Below are positions 25,848 to 34,076 of a stretch of 37,533 nucleotides of DNA, piece by piece. Origin of the DNA: Gynuella sp. Lineage in GTDB: Bacteria > Pseudomonadota > Gammaproteobacteria > Pseudomonadales > Natronospirillaceae. Below the pieces are notes generated by a model, which worked only from the letters and a program-made list of their open reading frames with translations, ran no database searches and was not told where the DNA came from. Both the position numbers and the translations under genes were made by a program. Each line of letters begins with the position of its first letter. Within the stretch, counting starts at the first letter, position 1. Location: NCBI GenBank assembly GCA_028282465.1, contig JANQHX010000018.1, positions 1 through 37,533 of the forward strand, in the 5' to 3' direction.

Positions 25848-26038
25848 ATGAAAAACAATTAATAGTTATCCGAACAGAAGCAGGCTTATCTCAAGCTGAG
25901 CTGGGTAAAATTTTAGAGGTGTCTAGGCAAACGGTAAACTCGATTGAGAATGGCAAATATGATCCTAGTTTACCTTTGGCCTTTAAAATATCTCAGTTCT
26001 TTAATCTGACTATTGAGGAAATTTTTTTCCCTAAGTAA
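25848..26038 (+). pseudogene. XRE family helix-turn-helix regulator, frameshifted at its start
   Basis: From 25856 an open frame encodes QLIVIRTEAGLSQAELGKIL, then EVSRQTVNSIENGKYDPSLP and LAFKISQFFNLTIEEIFFPK, ending at TAA 26038. This is the compact YozG-like XRE family (about 65 aa), with the helix-turn-helix at LSQAELGKILEVSRQTVNSIE. The frame contains no ATG, GTG or TTG at its beginning and is closed by TAG at 25823. The natural start ATG (25848) is one base out of frame: five A follow it where six would give MKKQLIVIRTEAGLSQ, the expected N-terminus. So a single-base loss in a poly-A run has probably inactivated it, unless slippage restores the frame or the base is a sequencing error. 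Confidence 0.75.
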
Positions 26039-26070
26039 TAAAGAAATATGGATAAAAGTATCCGACCGAA

Positions 26071-26868
26071 CTAGAAATGAAATGAAGCGCCTAAATACAA
26101 TGAAGATAGTCGCTCGCTATCTGATGTTAGGGCTCGGTAACCTACTTTGTAGGAATGCAATTCTTGTGGAAGTAGTAGCGACCATTCGTTATCAACTATT
26201 TGATCAGAACTCACAAAGCGCCATTCTAAAGTGAAAGCTCGGCTAAACACTGATCTACTATGATATTTGGCTCCCAAATAGAGTGCCAAAGACTCATAGG
26301 GTGTATCGAGTAAACTGTAATTACCCAAACCAAAACCATACTCAAAACCAGATCCGTAACTCATTCGGTAATTCAACAAGATTTCACTGGTTTTAAGGTT
26401 TTCTCTAGGTTGTGATTCATTAAATTGATAATAATCCCACTGCACAGCGTAGGCGCCATATCCTAATTCAGTTCTTAAACCTTGGTTATTGGCACCCTCT
26501 TGAGTTGCTCCCAGAGTAACATCCACTCTCACAAAAGGTACTTGAATATCCCCTGTTGTTCTTGGCCTTTCTAAGAAAATATCCTGAGGATCATTACCTA
26601 ATGAAGAACTAGCTAAAGCCATTGAGTAATCTCCACCAAAGAGAATTATCTGACCAGCTATGTGACTAATCAGTCTCGACTCCCAAGAAGATGAACCCTT
26701 AGGCTCGCTTTCATCATGTTCTGATTGCTGGGAGCTCTTACGCCCCTTTTCCACATCGGCTTTAAAATCTTCAAGCTCACCGGCATTGAGGTGAAATGGA
26801 ATGAAAAGAATCAAGGTTAAAACTAATACAGGTGTTATTTTAAATGAAGTTGACAATTTGAATCTCAA
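26071..26868 (-). CDS. Hypothetical exported protein, probable outer-membrane beta-barrel
   Basis: This 265-aa protein has a signal peptide (FKITPVLVLTLILFIPFHLN, cleavage near NAG), a short charged linker (residues 31-60, ESEPKGSSS) and then alternating polar/aromatic strands such as LRTELGYGAYAVQWDYYQF, FEYGFGLGNYSLL and LALYLGAKYHS. It ends SSLYLGASFHF; a C-terminal Phe is the usual outer-membrane insertion signal. I do not recognise the family. The only in-frame starts before the signal peptide are TTG codons (26868 or 26856) with no clear ribosome binding site, so translation may be weak or the start lost. It converges on the frameshifted XRE gene. Confidence 0.7.
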   Translation of the reverse strand: MRFKLSTSFKITPVLVLTLILFIPFHLNAGELEDFKADVEKGRKSSQQSEHDESEPKGSSSWESRLISHIAGQIILFGGDYSMALASSSLGNDPQDIFLERPRTTGDIQVPFVRVDVTLGATQEGANNQGLRTELGYGAYAVQWDYYQFNESQPRENLKTSEILLNYRMSYGSGFEYGFGLGNYSLLDTPYESLALYLGAKYHSRSVFSRAFTLEWRFVSSDQIVDNEWSLLLPQELHSYKVGYRALTSDSERLSSLYLGASFHF

Positions 26869-26933
26869 GTTAGGTGGTGAATTCTAAATATAATTTAGCA
26901 TTATCTATGCTTTGAACAATTAAAACAAAAATC

Positions 26934-27074
26934 TCAATTACGATATTTAATTAGACATACGGTTTCACATAATTTCAAACAGGTCTTAAAGTCATCTGCC
27001 AACATGACACTCGTCAACTGATCCCAGTCGCTAGCTTTTACAATTTCCCCGTTAATGCCTCTCATAACAGGCAT
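26934..27074 (-). CDS. Small ORF of unknown function (46 aa), doubtful
   Basis: An ATG at 27074 opens MPVMRGINGEIVKASDWDQL and runs to TGA at 26934. The same frame stays open upstream into the inverted-repeat element (to a stop near 27170), so this could be the tail of a longer, decayed reading frame. A perfect 9-bp inverted repeat TTAATGCCT/AGGCATTAA (27052-27060 and 27069-27077) covers its start. No ribosome binding site is evident and the family is not recognised. Confidence 0.25.
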   Translation of the reverse strand: MPVMRGINGEIVKASDWDQLTSVMLADDFKTCLKLCETVCLIKYRN

Positions 27075-27091
27075 TAAAACAAAAACAATAA

Positions 27092-27369
27092 AGGAACCTC
27101 TGACTAACTCCAGTATTCCTCTGCGGATGTCTAAACGTGATTTTATCGCGGCGAAACTCGTAGGGAATGTCTAGACCTTTGCAAGAGTTTCAACAAAGAA
27201 AAAAACGCGTTTAGACCCGCCCTGCGGGTGGTTCGGCATTCCGACTTTCAGGCGAGCCCTGACTCAGTGTTGCCTTCTTTTGAAATGTCCAGACATTCCT
27301 GCAAGAAGGCGCCTTGATTCAGAACACGCCTGAAAGCCAGAGCAATGCTGGAGTTAATCAGGGGTTCCT
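27092..27369. repeat. 278-bp compound inverted-repeat element (MITE-like or structured RNA)
   Basis: The ends are imperfect 26-bp inverted repeats: AGGAACCTCTGACTAACTCC starts the left arm (27092-27117), and the right arm (27344-27369) reads almost the same on the other strand (about 22 of 26 match). Inside are two separate nested hairpins. The left one is GTCTAAACG/CGTTTAGAC (27129-27137, 27208-27216) enclosing GAAACTC/GAGTTTC (27153-27159, 27185-27191). The right one is CTTTCAGGCG/CGCCTGAAAG (27245-27254, 27327-27336) enclosing CCTTCTT/AAGAAGG (27273-27279, 27303-27309). The whole could fold as a three-way junction. No transposase is inside and no clear target duplication is seen. It ends 33 bp before the GH26-like gene and may influence its expression. 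Confidence 0.75.
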
Positions 27370-27402
27370 CAACTATCACATACCCAACCACAGGGGGCTG
27401 TT

Positions 27403-30400
27403 ATGAAACGAACTTCCCGCGAAGGGAATGAGCTGTTCTATTCATCCGAAAGAACTAAACATTCACCAACCAATCCGATACTACAATCAATCGTTGTTTT
27501 GTGCGCAATTATATTGACGATTTCAGCACACTTTGCATCCGCCGATGTAGTGCCCAGATCAGAAACAGGCGCATTGTTAGAATTAAAAGGGAAAATATAC
27601 ACCAGTGCTGGGCAAGCAGGGGTTACTGGTTTTGACGGTTTTGAAAATTACTGGAGCATCGCAGCAGAGGATCAAAAACCGGTGCTTTTTATGGATTATT
27701 ATGACACCTATAATCTTGCACCCGATTGGACTCGTGAATTAAAGCAAGAGTTATTGAAATATCATCGACAGGGTTATTATGTAATGCCTCAGATTGGCCT
27801 AAATCTGGATTATTTCTGGGAAGATGTCATCAGTGGAGCACACGACGAACAATTAGATAACTTTATTGAAGGATTTAAATATCTGGGCATACCTGCTTTT
27901 TTACGAGTGGGTTATGAATTTAATCACTCTGAACGTCACTGGGATAATCAGCAGTATCAAGAAGTATTTAAAGTTATTGCAAACAAGTTTAAAGCAGCAG
28001 ACTTAGAAGTCGCCATGGTATTCAACGCGGGCCTCTCTGCAAATCAAGGTATGGAAGGTTACTATCCGGGCAGTGAGTATGTAGATTGGGTGGGTTATAA
28101 CACCTTTGGGGATATTGGTGATGGGAATGTTATGCATTCCATTGCAACTGAAATGCATCAATTGGCACAACAACATGGCAAGCCCATTATGATTGGCGAA
28201 GCTGGGCCGAACGATGTCAATGATTCTCAAAACTATGCTCAATGGGGTTGGTTTCAAGTTTACTTCGATCAGGTTGCTGAAAATCCAGAAATTAAAGCTT
28301 CAACTTATATTAACTGGGACTGGAATAACCAAGATGCCGTTGGAGGCAATGGGCTGTTTCCTTGGGGTGATGGACGTTTGCAAAACCCTGGTTCTGTAGC
28401 ACCTCAATTTTTTAATGAGCTTAGCGATCCAAAGTATTTTCATGCGTCTTCTGAACAAGAAACCCGTTCATTGTTTTTCTACAACGATAACGAAGCGCCT
28501 ACAGCCGTATACAACCTCCGCCGTGTGGGCAACAAGTTAGTATGGGATGATGCTTCAGATTCTGGAGAATCAGGTTTAGCACACTACACCATTTATAAAG
28601 ATGGTAATTTGTGGGACTACATCATTGGCACTGAATACCCGGTGAAAGATTTAGGAGCGGGTTATTCTTCTGAAATACAAATTACTGCAATGGATCGTGC
28701 CGGTAATGAAGGCACAGGCTCAAACCAACTGACTGTGGATCTAAATAACAGAGTCGAGAAAATTTGGGACGGTGAATTCGATCTCCCTCAAACAAGTGTT
28801 GCATTAGGCTGGCGCTTTATGGGAACCATGGACGGCGGCGCTAAAAAACCGGATGACGGCATCTCTGGCAATATTGACAACACAGGGTTATTGTCTGGAG
28901 ATAATTCAGTTCATCTAGAATGGGAATCAGTCAGGCAAAATCCTTTAGATTGGAAAATTTCATTATTCCAAGCTTTCCAAGTCACTGCAGGTACAGAATA
29001 CAAAATTTCTTTTCAAGCAGTTGCACCTTCACCCATTACCGTTCGCCTTAAATTTAAAGATCATCACAACGACCCAAATCACACTTGGGTACCCAGTGGT
29101 GGCGCAGATCCTTTGTTTTCGGAAGAATGGCAAGTGTACGAAGAGTGGGAAGTTGAAGTTGGCACTTCACCTAAAACCTATGAGTTCACAGCTATCGCAC
29201 CTGAAACAGAAACCGCGCGTTGGTCTCTAGAAATGGGGCATGTTCCAGGTGGTGAAATGTATGTCGACGGGATTTCAGTATCGGAAGGTATTAGTTCAGC
29301 TGACCCAATAGCGGTTGTTCCTAGCGACTACTCGTTGATTGATGAAAACGATGACTGTGTAGAAACCACTCAACCAACTGGAGCAAACAGCTATGATCCA
29401 GATGGTGAAGTTGTGGCATATGAATGGCTAGTCAATGGAGCATCAGTAAGCGATGAGATTTCGCCTGTTCTAACCTTGGAATGCGGTGTTAACGAAATCA
29501 CCTTAGTAGTGACAGACAATGATGGCAATACCGGGTCTGCTTCCTACAAAATAACGGTTTCAGATGGCAAACCTATTGTTAATGCAGGGGAAGATCAACG
29601 GATTCTAGATCTCGACAGTGATGGTTATGCGCCGATTAGCCTGTTAGGTAAATCTAATATCAACCCTGACCTGCCAGGAACTCAGTACCTTTGGGCAGAT
29701 GGCAATATTGAACTTGCAACAACTCAACGACTAGAAACTGAATTAGCTGCCGGAACCTATGAGCTAACATTTACCGTCACCACTGAGTCCGGGGTTTCAG
29801 GATCGGATACTGTTTCTGTCGTCATTGTTCCAGATATTGCACCCACAGCGAGTATTTCTGCGTCATCAACAGATGGAGGCAGTGTTTACGATCTGACGGA
29901 CGGGTCTTTAGATACTATTTGGACCAGCGGAACTGCATACGAATCTCAGAGCATTATCTTGGATTTGGGCACGCCTCTGACATTAGACCAGTTGAATATT
30001 TTTTGGGATGAAAAAGCGCTAGCTAAGGGTTTTGAAATTCAAGGTTCTGCTTCATGTGCTTCAGGCTCATTTATCACCCTTGAGCAATTCTCGGAAAATC
30101 TATCTACAGAAAACAGTTACTCATTCAGCAGCGGCAATACCTATGGTTGCATACGAATATTGATGACTGAAACCTCTTTTGAACAACCAGGAGGGTTCGG
30201 AAATAAAGTCGATAGTTCTGGCAATTTCGAAGTGGCCTACCAAACCGAAGGGAACTCTCGCACCGTTACCTTCATACCACTCAAAGAAAACATTGGTAGT
30301 GGATTTGCCTATATGAATATTAGAATTGATGGTAATTCTATTGGCGATTATCCAACTCCACCTGAACAACCTTACAGCTTTAGCGCACCAGAAAACACAG

Positions 30401-31395
30401 AAGTAACTCTGAGTTGGAAATACACTCTGGCTAGCGGTGCACAAGCATTCAGTGATGATTTTGTATATGCCCCGGGCCCTATGCAGTCATCAGAGCTCTC
30501 TGAAATTGCCCCTCCTGAAATCGGTTATTTTGCAGTTAGAGAACTCAAGTTATTCAGTACTGGCACTGTTGATCAACCTTCCGAACCACCAGCAGCTCCA
30601 TCTGGATTGACGTTCACGGATATCTCCTCTGGATCCATTGCAATGCTTTGGAGTGACAATTCAAATGATGAGACCGGATTTGAAATCTACATGGATGGCC
30701 AATTGCTAGATAGACAAAATGCCAATGCCACTGAGTACCTCGCTTCAAATCTTAACCCCAGCACAACCTATTGCTTCGTAATAACGGCATACAATGTTGT
30801 CGGTTCCTCTCCGAGTTCAGAACAATGTGCTACAACTGAACCGCCAGCTGTTCCTAGTTCACCCAGCCAAGTAACAGCTAATGCAAATTCAAGTTCTGAA
30901 ATTACCTTATCGTGGTTAGATAACTCAATAGACGAAAATGAGTTTGTTATTTACCGAGATGGCAGCCTACTCACCACTGTTGCCGCTGATACAGAGTCAT
31001 TTACCGATACTGGTTTGACACCTGAAACGACCTATACCTACTGGGTTACAGCCAGAAATCAGAGTGGTGAGTCTGAAACAAGTAACCAGGCATCAGCGAC
31101 TACTGAACAGGAGACTGTTGTGGGAGACTGCGGTGAATTTGGCGTTGCTTATGTGGATAACAATACACTAGCGGTTTATCACAAAGACAATGGCTGGACT
31201 GGGCTTTGGTATTACATTTGTTTGAACGGTAGCTGTTATAACGGCAGCTTAAGTAATGGTTTTTACGTTCGCGAATTTCCAGGGAGCTTAGGAACCACCT
31301 ACAACATCACATTTAAGATTCAAGATAATCAAACAGGTCAATACATCGTAGACAGCCAAGAACAATTCAGTTCAAATAGCTGTACCCTCCCCTAA
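27403..31395 (+). CDS. Secreted multidomain GH26-like polysaccharide-active enzyme
   Basis: The product has 1330 aa. A long signal peptide (h-region SIVVLCAIILTIS, cleavage near FASA 47) is followed by a GH26-like (beta/alpha)8 catalytic domain, about 60-345, with the probable acid/base Glu172 in RVGYEFN and nucleophile Glu266 in IGEAGPN. Accessory modules are an Ig/FN3-like domain (365-448), a jelly-roll CBM-like domain (455-630), a PKD domain (640-720, SYDPDGEVVAYEW), a PKD-like domain (725-810), a discoidin F5/8C domain (815-925 plus 1038-1052) interrupted by about 95 residues resembling a small xylan/mannan-binding module (GFAYMNIRIDG), two FN3 domains (1063-1147, 1152-1236) and a C-terminal Cys-containing domain (1242-1330). 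Mannan or xylan is the likely type of substrate; the exact one is unknown. AGGGGG precedes the ATG. Confidence 0.88.
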   Translation: MKRTSREGNELFYSSERTKHSPTNPILQSIVVLCAIILTISAHFASADVVPRSETGALLELKGKIYTSAGQAGVTGFDGFENYWSIAAEDQKPVLFMDYYDTYNLAPDWTRELKQELLKYHRQGYYVMPQIGLNLDYFWEDVISGAHDEQLDNFIEGFKYLGIPAFLRVGYEFNHSERHWDNQQYQEVFKVIANKFKAADLEVAMVFNAGLSANQGMEGYYPGSEYVDWVGYNTFGDIGDGNVMHSIATEMHQLAQQHGKPIMIGEAGPNDVNDSQNYAQWGWFQVYFDQVAENPEIKASTYINWDWNNQDAVGGNGLFPWGDGRLQNPGSVAPQFFNELSDPKYFHASSEQETRSLFFYNDNEAPTAVYNLRRVGNKLVWDDASDSGESGLAHYTIYKDGNLWDYIIGTEYPVKDLGAGYSSEIQITAMDRAGNEGTGSNQLTVDLNNRVEKIWDGEFDLPQTSVALGWRFMGTMDGGAKKPDDGISGNIDNTGLLSGDNSVHLEWESVRQNPLDWKISLFQAFQVTAGTEYKISFQAVAPSPITVRLKFKDHHNDPNHTWVPSGGADPLFSEEWQVYEEWEVEVGTSPKTYEFTAIAPETETARWSLEMGHVPGGEMYVDGISVSEGISSADPIAVVPSDYSLIDENDDCVETTQPTGANSYDPDGEVVAYEWLVNGASVSDEISPVLTLECGVNEITLVVTDNDGNTGSASYKITVSDGKPIVNAGEDQRILDLDSDGYAPISLLGKSNINPDLPGTQYLWADGNIELATTQRLETELAAGTYELTFTVTTESGVSGSDTVSVVIVPDIAPTASISASSTDGGSVYDLTDGSLDTIWTSGTAYESQSIILDLGTPLTLDQLNIFWDEKALAKGFEIQGSASCASGSFITLEQFSENLSTENSYSFSSGNTYGCIRILMTETSFEQPGGFGNKVDSSGNFEVAYQTEGNSRTVTFIPLKENIGSGFAYMNIRIDGNSIGDYPTPPEQPYSFSAPENTEVTLSWKYTLASGAQAFSDDFVYAPGPMQSSELSEIAPPEIGYFAVRELKLFSTGTVDQPSEPPAAPSGLTFTDISSGSIAMLWSDNSNDETGFEIYMDGQLLDRQNANATEYLASNLNPSTTYCFVITAYNVVGSSPSSEQCATTEPPAVPSSPSQVTANANSSSEITLSWLDNSIDENEFVIYRDGSLLTTVAADTESFTDTGLTPETTYTYWVTARNQSGESETSNQASATTEQETVVGDCGEFGVAYVDNNTLAVYHKDNGWTGLWYYICLNGSCYNGSLSNGFYVREFPGSLGTTYNITFKIQDNQTGQYIVDSQEQFSSNSCTLP

Positions 31396-31433
31396 AAGGG
31401 TGACCGTTTTTAAAGTAATACCCTTCAACATCC

Positions 31434-31460
31434 AAGGCCGGTTTTACCGGCCTTTTCTTT
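31434..31460 (+). terminator. Rho-independent terminator of the GH26-like gene
   Basis: AAGGCCGGT (31434-31442), loop TTT and ACCGGCCTT (31446-31454) form a perfect 9-bp stem followed by TTCTTT. Confidence 0.9.
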
Positions 31461-31670
31461 ATAAATTCAATTAAATTGGCCTCAATAACCCAGTGATTCA
31501 ATGACCGAGGTTAACTATCAAGTTTCCGCAAGGAATCATCCGTATATATTTTAAATAAATCCCTTAATTACAATGACTTACAAAGTTGAACCGTTTTGTA
31601 AATAAATATGATATTCAAAAATATAATTCAGGATTACATTTAACTCATCAGTTAATCACGGACATAAATT

Positions 31671-31787
31671 ATGACTACTACTAATGATCAAACTCATCAA
31701 TCACAAGTTCATAACACTCAAATGCCCAAAGCTATCTATACTATGATTATGATGTTTTCTGTATTCACTCGCTCAGGGAGAATTTAG
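31671..31787 (+). CDS. Small ORF, 38 aa, unknown
   Basis: It encodes MTTTNDQTHQSQVHNTQMPK followed by a short hydrophobic segment AIYTMIMMFSVF and TRSGRI. It has a polar N-terminus and one possible short membrane-seeking helix. Its stop lies 2 bp before the ATG of the next small ORF, whose ribosome binding site lies inside it, an arrangement expected of a real mini-operon. Its own ribosome binding site is weak (ACGGAC). The family is not recognised. Confidence 0.4.
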   Translation: MTTTNDQTHQSQVHNTQMPKAIYTMIMMFSVFTRSGRI

Positions 31788-31789
31788 TC

Positions 31790-31945
31790 ATGCTTGAAGA
31801 ACGAAATGATCGCCTACTCAAAGACATTTACAGCCATATCTGTAGAAACCAACTTTTAAATGGGCAGAATAAAGCTAAGAGACAAGCCCAAAGGTATGCA
31901 ACTAACGCTGGCAAGATTAAAGACTTCCTTTCAATGGCCAAATAA
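31790..31945 (+). CDS. Small basic ORF, 51 aa, unknown
   Basis: It encodes MLEERNDRLLKDIYSHICRN and continues QLLNGQNKAKRQAQRYATNAGKIKDFLSMAK. It is strongly basic, almost entirely helix-forming, with one Cys. AGGGAG (31775-31780) sits 9 nt before the ATG, a good ribosome binding site, which is the main support for a real gene. The family is not recognised. It may be co-translated with the 38-aa ORF ending 2 bp upstream. Confidence 0.5.
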   Translation: MLEERNDRLLKDIYSHICRNQLLNGQNKAKRQAQRYATNAGKIKDFLSMAK

Positions 31946-32195
31946 AACGGTGAAAGGAAAGAGCCGCTATTCTTCGATTAAACTCTGACAAAACACATGG
32001 AGTTTTGCTACCTAGCTATTAACAACCCAGTCTCATTTCTCAAAAGCAGGCTAAATGGAGCCTAATCTCAGTTCATGAAATTCTAAAGAGTGACCTGATG
32101 ACATTATCCACATACACAGCAAGATCTACATTTTGACCTAAAAATTTTACATTTTAGAATTACAATAGACAGACATCGAAAGCATCAGGTTTATT

Positions 32196-32945
32196 ATGAA
32201 AGTTTATTGTGACACTCACTGCCACACCATTGCCAGCACCCACGCCTATAGCACCCTGCATGACTATATCCCTGTAGCCAAAACAAAGGATATCAAGATG
32301 TTTGGTATTACTGACCATGGCATTCAAATGCCAGACTCTCCTCACGAGTGGCACTTCGGTAATATGAAAACTATTCCCAGAATCATTGAAGGTGTTGTCG
32401 TTCTAAGAGGAATTGAGGCGAATATTTGTAGCTATCACGGGCAGCTTGATATTACCCCCTATTACGATGGTTTCTTAGACTATGCCATTGCAAGCTTCCA
32501 TGAACAGGTTTTAAAGCCAGGGTCAAAACAGGAAAACACACAAGCAATCATAGGGGCCATGGAATCTGGATTAATTCAAATTATTGGTCACTCAGGTAAC
32601 CCTGCTTACCCCATTGATTTTGAAACCATAGTAAAAGCTGGACGGGATAACAACGTATTAATAGAGATTAATAACAGCTCTTTTAGACACTCAAGGATTG
32701 GCAGTGGTCCCAGGTGTCAAGAGATTCTAGATATGGTGGTAAAACACGATGGAAAAGTTAGTTTTGGAAGTGATGCGCACATTGCCTATGATCTGGGTAA
32801 CTTTGGTCACTGTATAAATGCAGCGGAGATTGCTGGGTTACCAGAAGAAAATTTAATCACTCAAACACCTGAGCGCTTCTTAGGTTTTTTGACACAACAT
32901 GGAAAATCCGTAGAGCTAGAAATAGCCGAAGCTCAATCAAGTTAA
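32196..32945 (+). CDS. ycdX: PHP-domain phosphatase, YcdX-like
   Basis: The 249-aa product has the YcdX/PHP set of metal-binding residues: DTHCHT (His8 and His10), TDHG, the GIEANI Glu, IASFHEQ, GHSGNP and the terminal FGSDAHIAYDLGNF. PHP proteins use a trinuclear metal centre to hydrolyse phosphoesters, and the E. coli homologue YcdX acts as a phosphatase linked to swarming. The length equals the family norm (about 245). It stands alone with 136 bp before argC. The exact substrate is unknown. Confidence 0.92.
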   Translation: MKVYCDTHCHTIASTHAYSTLHDYIPVAKTKDIKMFGITDHGIQMPDSPHEWHFGNMKTIPRIIEGVVVLRGIEANICSYHGQLDITPYYDGFLDYAIASFHEQVLKPGSKQENTQAIIGAMESGLIQIIGHSGNPAYPIDFETIVKAGRDNNVLIEINNSSFRHSRIGSGPRCQEILDMVVKHDGKVSFGSDAHIAYDLGNFGHCINAAEIAGLPEENLITQTPERFLGFLTQHGKSVELEIAEAQSS

Positions 32946-33081
32946 TAATAGTGCCCTAAAGCCATTTCCTGTATTTGGGGCAGTATCATCTTTGCATAGA
33001 TAGTGATTTCTTTATAACCATGGGCAGAATGGCTGCAATCAAGTAAAATTGATACTTTGTTTAGTATTTATTGGAAAAGTA

Positions 33082-34029
33082 ATGGCATACAAGGTATTTG
33101 TAGACGGACAGGCTGGAACCACTGGGCTTGAAATAAGAGAGAGATTGGCCAATCGCAGTGAGTTACAGATTCTTGATATTGAGCCAGAGCTCAGGAAGGA
33201 TATAGACGCTCGTAAAGCATTGATAGATGAATCAGATATTACTTTTTTGTGTTTACCTGACAGTGCTTCTAAAGAATCAGTATCCTTATGCAGTAGCAAC
33301 ACCACTCGTTTTATAGATGCCAGTACGGCCTTCAGAACCGCAGATGATTGGACCTATGGCATTGCTGAGTTGTCAAATCAACATAGGCAAGAAATCAGTA
33401 CTACTAAAAGACTCTCTAACCCTGGTTGCCATGCCACCGGATTTATCACCTTGGTCTACCCGCTCATATCCTCTAAATCCATTAGCAAAGACTATCCATT
33501 TACCTGCTACTCAATTACTGGTTACAGCGGTGGTGGTAAGCAGCTGATCGCAGAGTATTCTGAAAAGGGTTATAACGATGAAAGTTGGAATGCCCCAAGG
33601 CACTATGCGGTAGCCCTTCAGCATAAGCATATACCAGAAATGACAAAAAGAACCGGTATTGAATACCCGCCATTTTTTTCACCTATTCTTGGTAATTTTT
33701 ACCGAGGCATGCTTGTCACAGTGCCAATACACACTCGGTTATTAAATAAGAAACTGTCGGCTCAAGATATACATGGAATACTGCTTGAACATTATAAAGA
33801 CCAACATTTTATCAAGGTGGCCCCATTCGCTGATTCCGCAATAATTAGTGATGGGGCAATCAGTGCTACAGCCTGCAATAATTCTAATGATTTAGAAATT
33901 ATCGTTTACGGTCATGAAGACCAAGTATTTTTAGCTTGTCGCTTTGATAACCTGGGCAAAGGGGCGTCAGGCGCCGCTATTCAGAACATGAATATAATGC
34001 TAGGGCTTGATGAAAGCACAGGCCTTTAA
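33082..34029 (+). CDS. argC: N-acetyl-gamma-glutamyl-phosphate reductase, type 2
   Basis: The product has 315 aa from the ATG at 33082 (GGAAAAG before it); the ATG at 33049 would add 11 unusual residues. An N-terminal NADP-binding fold starts KVFVDGQAGTTGLEI, then LCLPDSASKE, DASTAFRT and the active-site Cys116 in LSNPGCHATG. GYSGGGKQLI and HKHIPEM in the second domain are characteristic of the short, type-2 ArgC. It reduces N-acetylglutamyl-5-phosphate to the semialdehyde in arginine biosynthesis. No other arg genes are adjacent. A second, type-1 ArgC elsewhere in the genome is possible but cannot be checked here. Confidence 0.94.
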   Translation: MAYKVFVDGQAGTTGLEIRERLANRSELQILDIEPELRKDIDARKALIDESDITFLCLPDSASKESVSLCSSNTTRFIDASTAFRTADDWTYGIAELSNQHRQEISTTKRLSNPGCHATGFITLVYPLISSKSISKDYPFTCYSITGYSGGGKQLIAEYSEKGYNDESWNAPRHYAVALQHKHIPEMTKRTGIEYPPFFSPILGNFYRGMLVTVPIHTRLLNKKLSAQDIHGILLEHYKDQHFIKVAPFADSAIISDGAISATACNNSNDLEIIVYGHEDQVFLACRFDNLGKGASGAAIQNMNIMLGLDESTGL

Positions 34030-34076
34030 TTTCCTAAATTTCAGTTAGCCTGCACCACTTACCAATGGTGTAGGGA

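Noticed and set aside
26013-26234. Plus-strand 73-aa ORF overlapping the XRE remnant
   Set aside because: It is antisense to the exported beta-barrel gene and in a different frame from the XRE protein; no family features.
27086-27375. Target-site duplication flanking the inverted-repeat element
   Set aside because: The bases next to the two outer arms (CAATAA and CAACTA) do not form a convincing duplication.
34052-34070. Hairpin GCACCA...TGGTGT between argC and the kinase gene as a terminator
   Set aside because: The stem is only about 5 bp and no T run follows on either strand.
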